Shown in pieces: positions 43,538 to 54,940 of a DNA stretch of 64,000 nucleotides; the first letter of the stretch is position 1, and every line of letters begins with the position of its first letter. Position numbers and translations under genes: made by a program. Source of the DNA: Mariannaea sp. PMI_226 (lineage: Eukaryota; Ascomycota; Sordariomycetes; Hypocreales; Nectriaceae); NCBI GenBank assembly GCA_024336345.1, contig JANFOG010000007.1:434001-498000 (forward strand), in the 5' to 3' direction. The notes under the pieces are model-generated. The model was not told the origin of the DNA and ran no database searches. It was given only the letters and a program-made list of their open reading frames with translations.

Positions 43538-44154
43538 ATGGCTATTGTTTTTCTTCTTCTTTTTAGAAATCAGCTCTAGGAAATGGTTAGAATATTCGAT
43601 TAGTCCATTTATTATAGACGAGACGTGGCTCGGGACAATGATACAACAGACTACCATTAAACATGACCCACGGCACGGTCCACGACTCACGATAGATCTC
43701 TAAATCGTACAGCTGGGCAAAATATGCCATTTGTGAAGAATTGCGAAGCATTCATACCTCGTTCATGCATTATGTCAAATCTATTTCCGTCATAATAGGT
43801 ATTGATGGTCGTTAGCTACGATGCAGTAGCAGCCACCCCACTTCCCGCGATGACGTTGATCCCCAAACAAACCGGTTTTGGCAAGGATGCCACCCGCCAA
43901 GGTCAGGATAGACATCACACTGCAACGCTTCCCACCACCAATACAAATGATTTCAACCTATAATATGAAAGCCGGTTGCTACTTGAGGCTGTGCATGACG
44001 TATCCTTCCAAGATCTCAAACGGGTCAATGAAACTCCCCTTGGTCAAGCGTGAGCAGCTTACGCTTAGTATAAAGTCGGTTTGGGTGTCCAAATGCCACA
44101 TCATCTTGATCAACGACCGCCCATATTCTTTAACTCTCTGAATTAAAATACAAA
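43538..44154. other. Intergenic, no gene seen
   Basis: A 0.6 kb stretch with only short frames; it separates the acetyltransferase from the small glycine-rich gene on the same strand. Confidence 0.5.
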
Positions 44155-44672
44155 ATGGAATGGACAAAGCAAAAGTACAATGAACAATATGACGCCTGGG
44201 TACCGTGGCTAGAGGACGTCTATCTCCGCTGGTTCACGAAAGACAATAAGGCTAGCTATACCACTAAAGGTCAGTCCTCTTTGCGCGCTCAAGGACATTA
44301 TTCCTAGTCACCGTCATAGCTAACACCAATACAGACACGCTGAGTAAGACGAAAGTTACGGGTATCGAACAAGTCGACAACCTCCAAGACGGCGTACACA
44401 ATCTAGCCGCCGCACAGGCGGGACAGGGCGGTCTTCTCCAGCCCGCCGGCGATCTTGCGTCAAAAGAGGGTATAAACCGGGCAGAGCGTCGAGGCAAAGA
44501 CAACGAAGGCGGATACGTTCCCACAAAACTGCCCGGATCCGAGGCTGCGAACGATGGTGCAAACAAGGTTGTTGAAGGAGGGAAGGGGTTGGTCGACAAT
44601 ACCGCTGAAGGCTTGAAGGGCGCAGGAAGCTATGTCGGAGGGATGTTTGGAGGGGGCAGCAAGAAGACTTGA
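44155..44672 (+). CDS. Small hypothetical protein with glycine-rich tail
   Basis: Exons are 44155-44269 and 44335-44672 (65-bp intron with a GCTAAC branch site), giving 150 residues. The N-terminal ~40 residues are aromatic and charged (YDAWVPWLEDVYLRWF), the rest is polar, rich in Gly, Ala, Lys and Asn, without signal peptide or membrane segment. The C-terminal GLVDNTAEGLKGAGSYVGG has an amphipathic, LEA/hydrophilin-like look. I do not recognise a named family. Clean splicing with maintained frame and good third-position bias support a real gene. Confidence 0.75.
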
Positions 44673-47600
44673 GAGAGACCGAGATCTGAACTGGATTTGA
44701 TTTTTGTGATACCATGGCGAACTGATGATAATTTCATTGATGGGTATAGTGATTGAATGTTATTTCAGATTGGATGTTTACATGTCCCTCTCTTTACAGA
44801 ATCTATCAGTTGCTCATTACGAACTCAGCGTATTTAAGGGTTGAAATGCTTTTTTGCTTCGAGTATTTGCTATTTAAGGCAAGCTTTTCTCAGAGGATGT
44901 CGATATCAAGAATCTTACTCTGCTTGATAGCATATCATCAATAGAACACAAGTTGTAAACGAACATTGAGAGCGTACACAGATATGTGTTGACAGTGAAC
45001 TAAGGTGTCCATGAGACTCGACTTTGTTTGCTACCTAGATCCATATTACATCAACCGTCAGAAAATTTCATTACATGGAAAGCAGAAGTGGCAATGCGTA
45101 TATGGTGTTTTTTGACGCGTGAAGGTTTGGTTCTGCACAACGCACAGAATGAGCTGCGACCATTCAGCAACGAGGAACGGCAAAATAAGCGACCGAGAAA
45201 GAAGGGGGGAAGTCCGCGGAGAATTTTGCTTCCTATTCTCGTAAGGTCCATGCTGCGCGATAGATAGTCCAGTCCACATGCAATGTTTTCTTCCCTACGC
45301 ATTCCATTTCCTTGGGAACGCCTACCACCGACAACCACCGACAACCGCTGGTTGGTCGCTGGAACGGGGAAAGACGGGCACGCAACTGGATGACACTGAT
45401 AAGGCCTTTTGCAACACCAAACGAAAAAAAAAAATTGAGATATCTAGAATAATGGCCTACCTACAGGAGGTAACGTAGGTTGCTGCCTCCTTATCTCCAC
45501 ATGTTCTAAAGTGTTTGTCGCCAGTTAGCCAGATTACCACCGGCTATCCAATGCCGAGCTCAGGCGGTGTTTTCTGGATTAGGCTAATCGGTGCTCCCAA
45601 CTGCATTTGAACCTGCTCTTTTCGTACTCGATTTCTGTCGTAATATGGTAATTTACGGCATTTTGAATGAACCAATCAGACTGCTTGATTACACCACCCT
45701 TTCGGGGGAGAAGGATTTTGTGGCCCAGGAGCCTTCCTCTCCCTTTGACCAAATGTTGCCAATTGCATGTGGGCGTCTTAATGTGCCGTTGCTACGGCAT
45801 TAATACGGAATACGACGTATGAATACCCAAGAATCTTGTGCTGCCTGTGGAAAGTCCTTCCAGACGAATCATCCTGAGAAACCGGATCCCGATAGACGGT
45901 CAGAATCATACCAGTGGACGGGGGATGCAATCCGTCTGAACATAGTACACCTGCTTTAGGAGCGTAAAGTCCCCCATGATCCCATGATTCCCCGATTTCA
46001 ACCAACTCCACTGTCGTCGGGAATTAACTATGGCACGGTATTTATGTAGTATTGGAGCTACAAGCGTGTTGAACACTAGGAGCTTCTGCAACCACAAAAA
46101 ACGGTCACCCCACAAATGTAATTGTAGATTTGGGTTGGGGACGGACGAAAACTCGAAGGACCTTGAAGAACAAGCGCACTGTTCCTTGAAATTTGTGCGA
46201 TAAGTCAACAGGCACAATCATAAATAGTCAGTTTTTATTTTATTTTATTTTTTTCAGTATGCAATTGAACCGCTTATCCGTATTCTACGGCCGTGTACCC
46301 ATGGCACTACAAATGTAACCCCCTTTTCATCGTCTTCAACTTTAGGGTAGCTTGTCGTGATCAAGTACGACCCACTTGATGAAAGGGTCAACACAAATAT
46401 CTGCTTAGATGACAAACAATGTAGGTACACTAACGCCCAGGTTTTAGAGAGAGAAGTAAAATTGAATAATCGTAATAAAAATAGGCATCATGGTAATCGT
46501 ATTTTCTCAGGCTCGACGAGGGTTGACGTGACAGCGTTTGCTACCACCATTGGTCGTCTCAAACCATCACGATACCATAATTATAGGGCTGGGAGCCTTG
46601 TCTTCATCCTTCATCCTTCGTTAGACCCGCGCCCCATCCTCTCATCGCCAAGCATTACCAAGTCGTCTTGGCAAAGCCGGGGCAATCTGTGCCGCAGACT
46701 TGGCGATGCGCTCATCATACCACCACCTTCGGGTCCTCGACAAATTTGATTATGCTAGTGCTGTGAATATGTGCGCTATATGTAGCGTGCGCCCAGATGA
46801 AGTTCCGCAGGCGACCGTCTGCGAACATACTATGTCCAAAGATCTAGAAAAAAAATAGCAACCAAATGCTAAGCACAGGAAAGTTGTCTTAGCAACCTCT
46901 CTCCACACGTAGGTTAACCAATGGTACGGCCATCTCAACTGAGTCGTGGGCACATCCCTGATCCCCGAAAGAGAGAATAAGAATAAAATTCTACTTAGGC
47001 AATAACTATAAAATTATCATTAATTAGTCTATGTAACAACCGTAATATGATTAATTTTCGCATCTGGTCCCGCCCTTGGTTGTCGTCGGCTCGCGCATGG
47101 CAGAACAAAGGCATCATGACCGGCTTCCGAGCCGCCGTATCCTCACTCATCCAGGCCGTCAACATCCCTGGGCTGGCAAAGGATGAGTCCCGCTACCGTG
47201 CCGAGCCGAAGAACCACCACCGCGTTCCTTGCTGCTGTTACGGCTTGTCCGGGGCTCGGAGAGTTATGAGTGGGGGGACATGTATTCATTACCGACCTAG
47301 CTGCTCGCCTATGGCTTCAGTAAAGCTGCGGCTATGCTTATTCTGTATTGCACTATCCAAAGGTCTCGAATATTATTCCTACTTGTCAGTTTAGTTAGCC
47401 CCTCAGCCCCTTTAGGGGCAAGGGGGGTGTGTGGCAGACGTATCGCTTAGGCCCACGCAAGATCGTCACCTTTCGCCCATATGGAACGGTCGGAAGCATT
47501 TGGCTTGGCAGCTTCTGCACTCTCGCACCATTCCTGGGGCCGTCTTGGCAGAGCTCTCAGGTGTAATGGGGCCTTCCTATTGAATTATCACGTTCATTCT

Positions 47601-48514
47601 AAAAGTGTTGCCACTCGTTGAAACCACATACATAGCATGTATGTGTTAGGATGGGATCACCAAGAGGCTACTGCTCCTGCTCGAAGCATTCAGAACCGAT
47701 TTGCGAACTAATTGACTGTTTTTTTTTATAGTGTACAGGATTTTCGGACTGTCTCTATTCCCTTGCTGCAAGATCCCGCTGAAATTCCATGGGTCCAAGC
47801 TGATGACGTGCTGCCGGTACTGTACTAGCATCAAAAACTGTTCGTCAACTCTCGCACCTACAGATAACTGCATGGTACGGTCCACTAACTGCGGAAGGAC
47901 CTTGCGTTAGCTCTGGCGGGGGGGTTGTCCTGCATCTTCTCTCTGGGCGGATCCTCTCCAGTCTGCCTATTCTATAAACGATGAATATCTGATTCTGGGG
48001 CCCCTAATCATGGCCTTACTATTTCCCTGGTCCCTAAAGGTCCTTCGTTGATGAATCGTCATCAAAGTTCCTATTCTGGACCTGCGTCCTTTCCAAATCA
48101 TGCTGCACTACCAGAGTCAAGCGGGCCCAGAAAAATGTATGTCTCCAATGACAATATCAGTTTGATTTTCTGGACCGGCGTCGTGTTCATCATGATAATT
48201 AGTATTGACGGTCAGACTCGACCAGACCGTGACTGAGCAACAACAGGCCAAAAGCCCAGCGGCAGTCTGACCTAAAAGAAGGAAAAGCAGCCCAAGCGGA
48301 GCTAAAGTTGTCAAGAGATTCAACACGTACAGTCGCAAATCTCCCTTTTCTGGTACGCCTGTTGTGAAGAGTGGCATTCGTAATTATAATGGTGTAGAAT
48401 AAATAATCGGCGGTTTGAGTTACGCCTCAAATTTCGAGAATAGAAGTTGCCACAACTCCACGTACTAAAACAAACGCTCATTACATATTGAATGTAGGGC
48501 TAGATTTAGGCTGC
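44673..48514. other. 3.8 kb without a recognisable gene
   Basis: All frames are short and lack motifs. Around 47080-47400 two plus-strand frames look weakly coding but carry stops and could be another relic; no family could be assigned. Poly-T/A tracts occur near 46230-46254 and 47719-47727. No long terminal or inverted repeats were seen by eye. Confidence 0.4.
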
Positions 48515-49303
48515 TTATTGTTGGCTGTTCTGCTCAGACTCCCAGTTTTGCAGAGCAGCGAGCAGCGCATCTTCGGCTCTTCGCTGTCTACGCACGAAGA
48601 TGGCATTGAACGTGGCAGGAAGAGCCAGAAGGTTGCTGTTGGCGTGGTCAGGAGCAAACTCGACGCTACACTTGGGGCCAATCGTCTGCTTGGACTTCTT
48701 GACTGCCTCGCGAAGCATATCCCCTCCAAGGCCGCGGCGACGGTACTTGGACTTGGTGGTCCAGGCCCGGATGATAGCGTCTGAGTTCTCAGGCGCCTTG
48801 GAGCGCCCCTTGGTGTTGGGGAGGCGTAGAATGACAGTCGCGATGATCTCAGGGCCGAATCGAGCTCCCAGCACGAGATCCTCGACGCCCCGCTCATTTT
48901 GCATCCAATTCGGCCAGTCTGTCTCTTCAGCGATGCGGATATACTGGCTTGTGACATAGCGAACAGCCACAAGATAACTGAGGACAATGCCCGGATATGT
49001 CAATAGCATTGCCGTGTAGTCAGTGCGAATGAACTCCACATTGACATGAACTAGAGAAATCACTGCAATGAGAGCAGATAGACAAATGGGATGAAAAATG
49101 AGAGCGGCGGAAGCGCTCTGTCGCTGCTGAGCAACGCTGTCCGCCACAAGCTTGAGGGCATCAAGCTTTTCGTTTCGGATTTTGAGGACCTCGAAGCTGA
49201 GCTGCCGAGTGTCCTCATCTTGGGCACCAGTCTTTGATGATGCCATGGTGACTGAGGTTGGCGATTGTTTCTTCTGCTGTGTGCTTGTTGAGGTAGTGGA
49301 CAT
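48515..49303 (-). CDS. GNAT-family N-acetyltransferase with membrane segments
   Basis: Single-exon gene of 262 residues. A polar Ser/Thr/Gln-rich N-terminus is followed by two hydrophobic stretches (ALIFHPICLSALIAVISLV and AMLLTYPGIVLSYLVAVRYV, residues ~67-115), then the acetyl-CoA fold. The acetyl-CoA-binding motif A is AWTTKSKYRRRGLGGDMLREAV, with the R-R-x-G-x-G core. Placing two membrane spans before a GNAT domain resembles NAT8/camello-like membrane acetyltransferases. The acceptor substrate is unknown. ATG 49303 is chosen because it is the first in frame; a later ATG at 49246 would only shorten the polar leader. Confidence 0.85.
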   Translation of the reverse strand: MSTTSTSTQQKKQSPTSVTMASSKTGAQDEDTRQLSFEVLKIRNEKLDALKLVADSVAQQRQSASAALIFHPICLSALIAVISLVHVNVEFIRTDYTAMLLTYPGIVLSYLVAVRYVTSQYIRIAEETDWPNWMQNERGVEDLVLGARFGPEIIATVILRLPNTKGRSKAPENSDAIIRAWTTKSKYRRRGLGGDMLREAVKKSKQTIGPKCSVEFAPDHANSNLLALPATFNAIFVRRQRRAEDALLAALQNWESEQNSQQ

Positions 49304-51208
49304 GATTGACGCAGTGAAACCGATTGAGGGGGTTGCAGTAGTGTAGCGATGTTACAATGAGATGTGATGAGTTGGGTGGGCGGGGGAAACAATGATCTTC
49401 GGCATAACCTGGAGGTTTGGTTGGAGAGGACGGTTCGGTGGCTTGTCGGCTGCAAAGCAGTATATGGAGCACACTCACACGACACTCAGGACGAAGTGGG
49501 TAGCGTGGCCTGTACGCTAAAGAAGAAAAGAGAGCACAGATCCTGATGCAAGTGACAATAACGTAAAATTCAAGCTTGGCTTTTGAGATGATGAAGCACG
49601 TGGGTAAGGGACAGGGGTTTGACAGGCACAACAAGCTCAAGAGAAAGGAAAATACGCTTAAAGATAAGTCAGTGTCGAAAGTCAACACGGTAATGAAAAA
49701 AGAAGGAATAAAAAAGACGCTCGGTGGAGAGGGCGCGCCCCGTGCAGAACTAGTGAACTGAGGGCGTTCGCCGCCTTCAAGAAGACGGGAAAGGGCCCAA
49801 TAAGGATCAGGATGTCGCGAAATGGCACAGTTTCTGGAGTGATTACAAAAAGAGTCAGCCTGCCAGGCGGCAACTCTGTGCCGAGGGGGACATACGATAC
49901 AATAAGGACGGACCAACGAGAAAGGCTAATGGGAGCATCGCCGTTAACGATCTGCCTCTCGGTGTCCCAAAAGGGAACAACTCAAATCAGCGTGAAGCCT
50001 GGTCGCACGCATGAGCTGCAACTGTATCTTCGGTGATTGTTTAGGGTCTTTAGCGGCGCGGAGGGGGGGGAGGGCCCACGGGGGTCGTCCGGGAGCCACA
50101 AGGCGGACCAGGTTCGAGTCCACAACTCCTCTAGTCTCGTCGACTACTGTATGGAGTACAGAATGGAGGGAGATGCGTGGCAGAGCCGCATATGGTGGTC
50201 CTCGCCCGGTCGTCGACGATGCCTTGGCAGAGGTCCCTTGGCCGGGGGCATTGAGCACGCGAGAATTAGAACAAGCTGATACTATTAGACGCCAATGAGG
50301 GCATCTGGCCCATCTTCGGGTTCGATGCCAAGTTTAGCGGCATGCCGTTGGTGCCGAGGACAGATGTAGAAAAAATCCCTGAGAACTGAGACCCTTGTCA
50401 GTTACCCACTCGGAGCGATCAAGATGCGTCGCGGGTGTGGCCAAGCGACTGTGCGGCTTGGAACACGGGGGGCAATTCTCGTCTCTGATTGGTCCATCCG
50501 ACCGCATAAGGAAATCGGTCTCGTTACCTGAATTATCATACCGAGACTGCTTTTACTAGTTAGTTGCCCGCAGGAGGAAGCAAAATACAACACTATTCAC
50601 AATGTCATCTTTCCACTTTTCGGCACCGGGGCAGTCCCAGAATAGTTCAGTACATTGGAAAGATGAGCCAAGAGATCGGTCGTGGCCACGGAGGAGGCGA
50701 ATGACCCATCACCCAACATACCGATGCCTACGCAGCTTAGTAGCCCACTCAGCTTGCACGCCCGTGATACATGCCCACACGACACGGCCGTTGTCCTCCT
50801 TTCCTTGTCCCTACTCGTGGCGAAGATCCTGACAGGGTTCCTTGAGCTTCCTCTTCCTCAGCTGGGGGCGCCTTGGGTCGGCCAAGCCTGGGCCAAGAGA
50901 TCTGGTCCGTCCTTGGCAACGATGATTTCCCACGCCCCTACCCCCCCTGGATTTGCTCAGACGCTCTCAATTCATATTTAAATACACTGCTGTTCCTTGC
51001 TGTTTTATGTTTGGACCAGATTCGCTCAATCCCAAGCATCTCAAGAGGTCATCTCTGATTCTCAACGTTCCCTCGCTTCGCCCTTCCTTCTTCTTTCCTA
51101 CCAGCTTCAGTATCCTATAACAGGGAACTGTGGCTTTTCAGTTTACTCCTTTGGAAGATTACAGCCAAAAGCTAATACTCAACTTAATCCCAAGCCACCA
51201 AACACAAA
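49304..51208. other. Intergenic, 1.9 kb, including the phosphate-transporter promoter
   Basis: No gene is recognised. A G-rich stretch lies near 50058-50095. The last ~150 bases before 51209 are pyrimidine-rich and lead into the start of the phosphate transporter. I looked for the PHO4/NUC-1-type CACGTG site in the proximal promoter and did not see one. Confidence 0.45.
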
Positions 51209-53210
51209 ATGGCTGAGCGGGAGTCCAAGGTCGCCAAGACCGCTGGTGGTAACAACGCCTTCCACAACTTCCACAACGACTTCACCCACATTGCCGACCC
51301 CAATGAGCGTCGTCGCCTAGCTCTCGCCGAGATCGACAAGGCTCCTTTCGGCTGGTACCATGTCCGCGCTTGTGTTGTTGCCGGTGTCGGTTTCTTCACC
51401 GATTCCTACGACATTTTCGTCGTCTCCATGTTGACCATCATGCTTGGTATTGTCTACTATGGTGACTCCAAGGGCAAGCTTCCCACCAGCTCTGATAACG
51501 CTGTCAAGCTGTCTACCTCTGCTGGTACCGTCATTGGTCAGCTTGGTTTCGGTATGCTTGCTGATATGGTCGGTCGTAAGCGCATGTACGGTCTGGAGCT
51601 TATTGTCATCATCTTCGCTACCCTCGCCCAGGCACTTTCCAGCGGCTCTCCTGCCTGCTCCATCATCGGTGTCATCATCTTCTGGCGTGTGCTGATGGGC
51701 GTGGGTATTGGTGGTGATTATCCTCTTTCTTCCATTATTACCTCTGAGTAAGTGTTTTTCTTTCTTTTAACTTCTCTTTGACCATACTGGCATTTCTGTC
51801 GTGGAAGCATGAAGCCATCACGAACAAGGCGCTGACCAAAAACTAAACAGGTTCGCCACCACTCGCTGGCGTGGTGCCATGATGGGTGCTGTCTTTGCCA
51901 TGCAGGGTATTGGTCAGCTCGTTGGTGCTCTCGTCATGCTCTTCCTCACCCTCGGCTTCAAGAACCAGCTCAAGGGATCCGCCGATATTGCCCACTGCAC
52001 TGGTACTTGCCAGGTTGCTGTCGACAAGATGTGGCGTACCCTGGTCGGCTTCGGTGCCGTTCCCGCCTGCATTGCCCTGTACTGTAAGTCATTATTCCGA
52101 TCCTAGTTCGTCCTAAAGCGGTTCGTGTATGTCGCTATTTGGCATCACTGACATGGCTTGGCGGACTTGGCCATGCTCACGTGACCTCCTAGCTAACATC
52201 TCTTCAAGACCGTCTTACCATCCCCGAGACTCCCCGTTACACCTTCGATGTCGCCCGCGATGTTGAGAAGGCCGACGACGATGTCAAGGCTTACGTCAAC
52301 GGCAAGGCTGAGGGCAAGCCCGATGAGGTTGCCCGCGCTGAGGCTCAGGTTGTTGCCCGTGAGAACCTCCAGGTCCCCAAGGCCAGCTTCCGCGACTTCT
52401 GCCGCCACTACTCTCAGCTCAAGAACTTCCTCCTGATCCTGGGAACTGCTGGCTCTTGGTTCTGCCTTGATGTTGCCTACTACGGTCTCTCTTTGAACAA
52501 CGGTACCATTCTTGAGGCTATTGGCTACTCTACCAAGAACGCCAACAACGTTTACGAGTTCCTGTACAACACTGCTGTCGGTAACGTCATCATTGTCCTT
52601 GCCGGTGCTGTTCCCGGATACTGGGTCTCTGTTGCCACCATCGATACCTTCGGCCGCAAGCCCATCCAGCTCATGGGTTTCACTATCCTGACTATCCTCT
52701 TCATTGTTATGGGTTTCGCTTACCACAAGCTCTCCTCCAACGGTCTTCTTGCCATCTACGTTCTTGCTCAGTTCTTCTTCAACTTCGGTATGTAAAACCT
52801 TCTATTTGCCTTGATCTTGACAACTGTTTTCTAACATGACGGCTTCAGGTCCCAACACCACTACCTTCATTGTCCCCGGTGAGGTCTTCCCCACCCGCTA
52901 CAGATCTACCTCCCACGGTATCTCTGCCGCCTCCGGCAAGATTGGTTCCATCATCGGCCAGGGTGCTATCTCCACTCTCCGAACCCACGGTGCTACCGCC
53001 GACAATGCCGCTCCTTGGTTGGATCACGTCCTTGAGATCTACGCCCTCTTCATGCTTCTCGGTTGCTTCACCACCCTTCTTATTCCCGAGACTGCTCGCA
53101 AGACCCTTGAGGAGCTCAGTGGTGAGGATGATTACGCCACCGGCACTCACGCTCCCCGCAGCATTGATGACGAGGAGTCCAACGTCGCAAAGGGTGAGCC
53201 TCAGGCTTAG
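51209..53210 (+). CDS. PHO84: Inorganic phosphate:proton symporter (PHO84-type MFS)
   Basis: Exons are 51209-51747, 51851-52083, 52209-52787 and 52849-53210 (introns 103, 125 and 61 bp), giving 570 residues. It has the phosphate:H+ symporter landmarks: GVGFFTDSYDIF in the first membrane segment, GFGMLADMVGRKRMYG, GVGIGGDYPLSS, RLTIPETPRYT after segment 6, and PNTTTFIVPGEVFPTRYRS in the second half. Twelve membrane segments are expected in the plasma membrane. The gene uses very regular C-ending codons, typical of a well-expressed ascomycete gene and unlike the relic-rich stretch to its left. Family members are induced by phosphate starvation. Fusarium genomes hold several such permeases. Confidence 0.95.
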
Positions 53211-54264
53211 ACTATAACAGGGAGTTAAAGGTGCCATGACGTTGGTTCTGCTCTGATGGCTCACCTGTGTTAATGTAAAACGAGAAAAGAGAAAGGGATG
53301 AATACATTCTTACGACGTAATTGTCATGTCTTGCAAACATACCCAGTTTCCGCGTGCAAGCAATTTTATACTACGAGAAATAAATTAATTAATTCAATAT
53401 GCTCTCCCTGCAGCCTTTATGTCCCGTCCCACTTGAAAGATCTGTGACTCTTGGTTTCTGATTCCTGTGGATTTTTATCTTATTTCGGTAATGGTAATAG
53501 GTCTCTTAGGTGAATCATATGCCTGTTTTTTCCAAGGTTCACTTTATATATTATGATGTCTCAACTGTTCATTTTTGTTTCTTAGAACAGGTAATTTCAA
53601 GGTGTTTGGCACAATATGGCTCTGATTTTTACATACATTAACCTGATATTACTCACAGCAACATATTTAGGTTAATTCATAAAGCATTAGACGTATAGAA
53701 GAGAGATTCAGAGGGCGTGACGCAACCATCAGCCCATCAGCAAGGTTGCCGAATTAAATTTTAATTCATATATCGTCCTTTCTAGGGTCAAGCCCATTGT
53801 CACATATATCAAAGAGGGGAGTTATGTTCCTTCGGCCCTCTACTCAAATTTCAACCACTCCTGATAATGAATGTCCTGGCCCAGTAACGTGCCTATTACC
53901 GTGATTCACTTTATGAGATTTATTCATTCTCAATATATTATACTATAACTTTCTATCGTGGGGCTTATATAGTCATTATATTGCGACTATCGCTTTTACT
54001 AGTATAGCCTTGAATGACAATAAAACTTTCCAAAAGCCTACATAACATAAATTACAATTTACCACATCGCTCTATGGGCGGCATCCACCGAAGTTCAAGA
54101 TAAAGCCCACAATATCCCTGAAGGTTCCCATTGCCCTAGATAGTTAGAGTTGCCCCTTAAGCACTCATCAATTCCCTCCCTAATACATATCAAGCCTATA
54201 TTAATGTCCTTCTTAGTACTTATAGAGGGAAAGGGCCGGCTTATCTCTACTCCCAGCACCTATT
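53211..54264. other. A/T-rich intergenic stretch
   Basis: No gene is seen. The sequence is strongly A/T-rich with many TTAA/TATA strings, in contrast with the flanking genes. Confidence 0.5.
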
Positions 54265-54417
54265 TCAACAGGTTAAGCAGCCGCCGCACATATTGCAGCC
54301 TGACTCAAGACATGTCCTGCAAGTGCTGATATAGCAGTGGACATGCGTAGAATGAATGAAACATTTTCCGCATTCGCCAGCTGTACTGGTGCATTTTGCT
54401 GTGGAACACCCGGCCAT
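54265..54417 (-). CDS. Putative small cysteine-rich, metallothionein-like protein
   Basis: From ATG 54417 a 50-residue peptide is encoded with 11 cysteines (positions 4, 9, 16, 19, 28, 33, 36, 41, 44, 47, 50) and three histidines. The cysteines form CxxC pairs at 16/19 and 33/36, and the end is a perfect CxxCxxCxxC run (41-44-47-50). No signal peptide is visible from this start. That pattern fits a cytosolic metal-binding metallothionein. An in-frame ATG at 54525 would add 36 residues without cysteine clustering; I take that part as leader. The frame is short and intronless, so the call rests on cysteine spacing alone. A zinc-knuckle fragment or chance frame are alternatives. Confidence 0.5.
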   Translation of the reverse strand: MAGCSTAKCTSTAGECGKCFIHSTHVHCYISTCRTCLESGCNMCGGCLTC

Positions 54418-54567
54418 TATTAAGATATTTGAAGAATTTATGAGGCAGTCTTGGCTTTTGACGCAGTGAGAATGAGATATATGAGTAGTAATGGTGATTT
54501 GATTGTGTGTATTGTGCTGTGCCATTCAATTATATACACAAGTCCGTTCCCTAGCATTCCTTATGAC

Positions 54568-54601
54568 GAGGCTCTGCGGAACAGGGCTTCCGCAGAGCCT
54601 C
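54568..54601. repeat. Perfect 14-bp inverted repeat, GC-rich hairpin
   Basis: The arms GAGGCTCTGCGGAA (54568-54581) and TTCCGCAGAGCCTC (54588-54601) are exactly complementary around a 6-base loop. It stands in otherwise A/T-rich DNA, ~45 bases upstream of the longer possible start of the cysteine-rich peptide and ~150 bases upstream of its chosen start. It may be an operator dyad or an RNA hairpin. Confidence 0.85.
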
Positions 54602-54940
54602 CTTAATTACAGCTCATTCAGAAAATGACTCAAGGAGGTTGCATATTTTGGTGTCCATTCATGCAGGATGACCAAAGTGAGGCTGAGTGGCGCATGTTAT
54701 CCGACTTGTCCTCATACGTTGCTTGAAACTGACAGGTAATGGATGTAAATTGCTACCACTCCTGCCGTAAGGTTATTCTTAGAGAGCCAATCCGGTCTTT
54801 ATTCAAGACACTCGACGCTAGCACGCGCTATAAGATGCCTATTTCCATACCATTGTGACCTCTTTCACTGACCCAGGCGCCCCAGTGGCATGCCTGGAGT
54901 GGAAGATGTCTGTGTGAAAGACTGGGTAATCTGGCTCGTC

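Noticed and set aside
47047..47430. Weakly coding-looking plus-strand frames, possibly a transporter fragment
   Set aside because: No conserved motif, several stops and no consistent frame; family assignment would be a guess.
49215..49916. 233-codon minus-strand frame upstream of the GNAT gene
   Set aside because: It overlaps the N-terminal part of the GNAT gene in another frame and the rest lies in the pyrimidine-rich promoter; no domain is recognisable.
50040..50130. B-box-like GGTTCGAGTCC at about 50110 suggesting a tRNA
   Set aside because: The flanking bases do not pair as a T-stem and no A box lies at a suitable distance upstream.
52193..52726. Long minus-strand frame rich in Val/Glu/Gly
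   Set aside because: It is the mirror of the regular C-ending codon use of the phosphate transporter on the plus strand.
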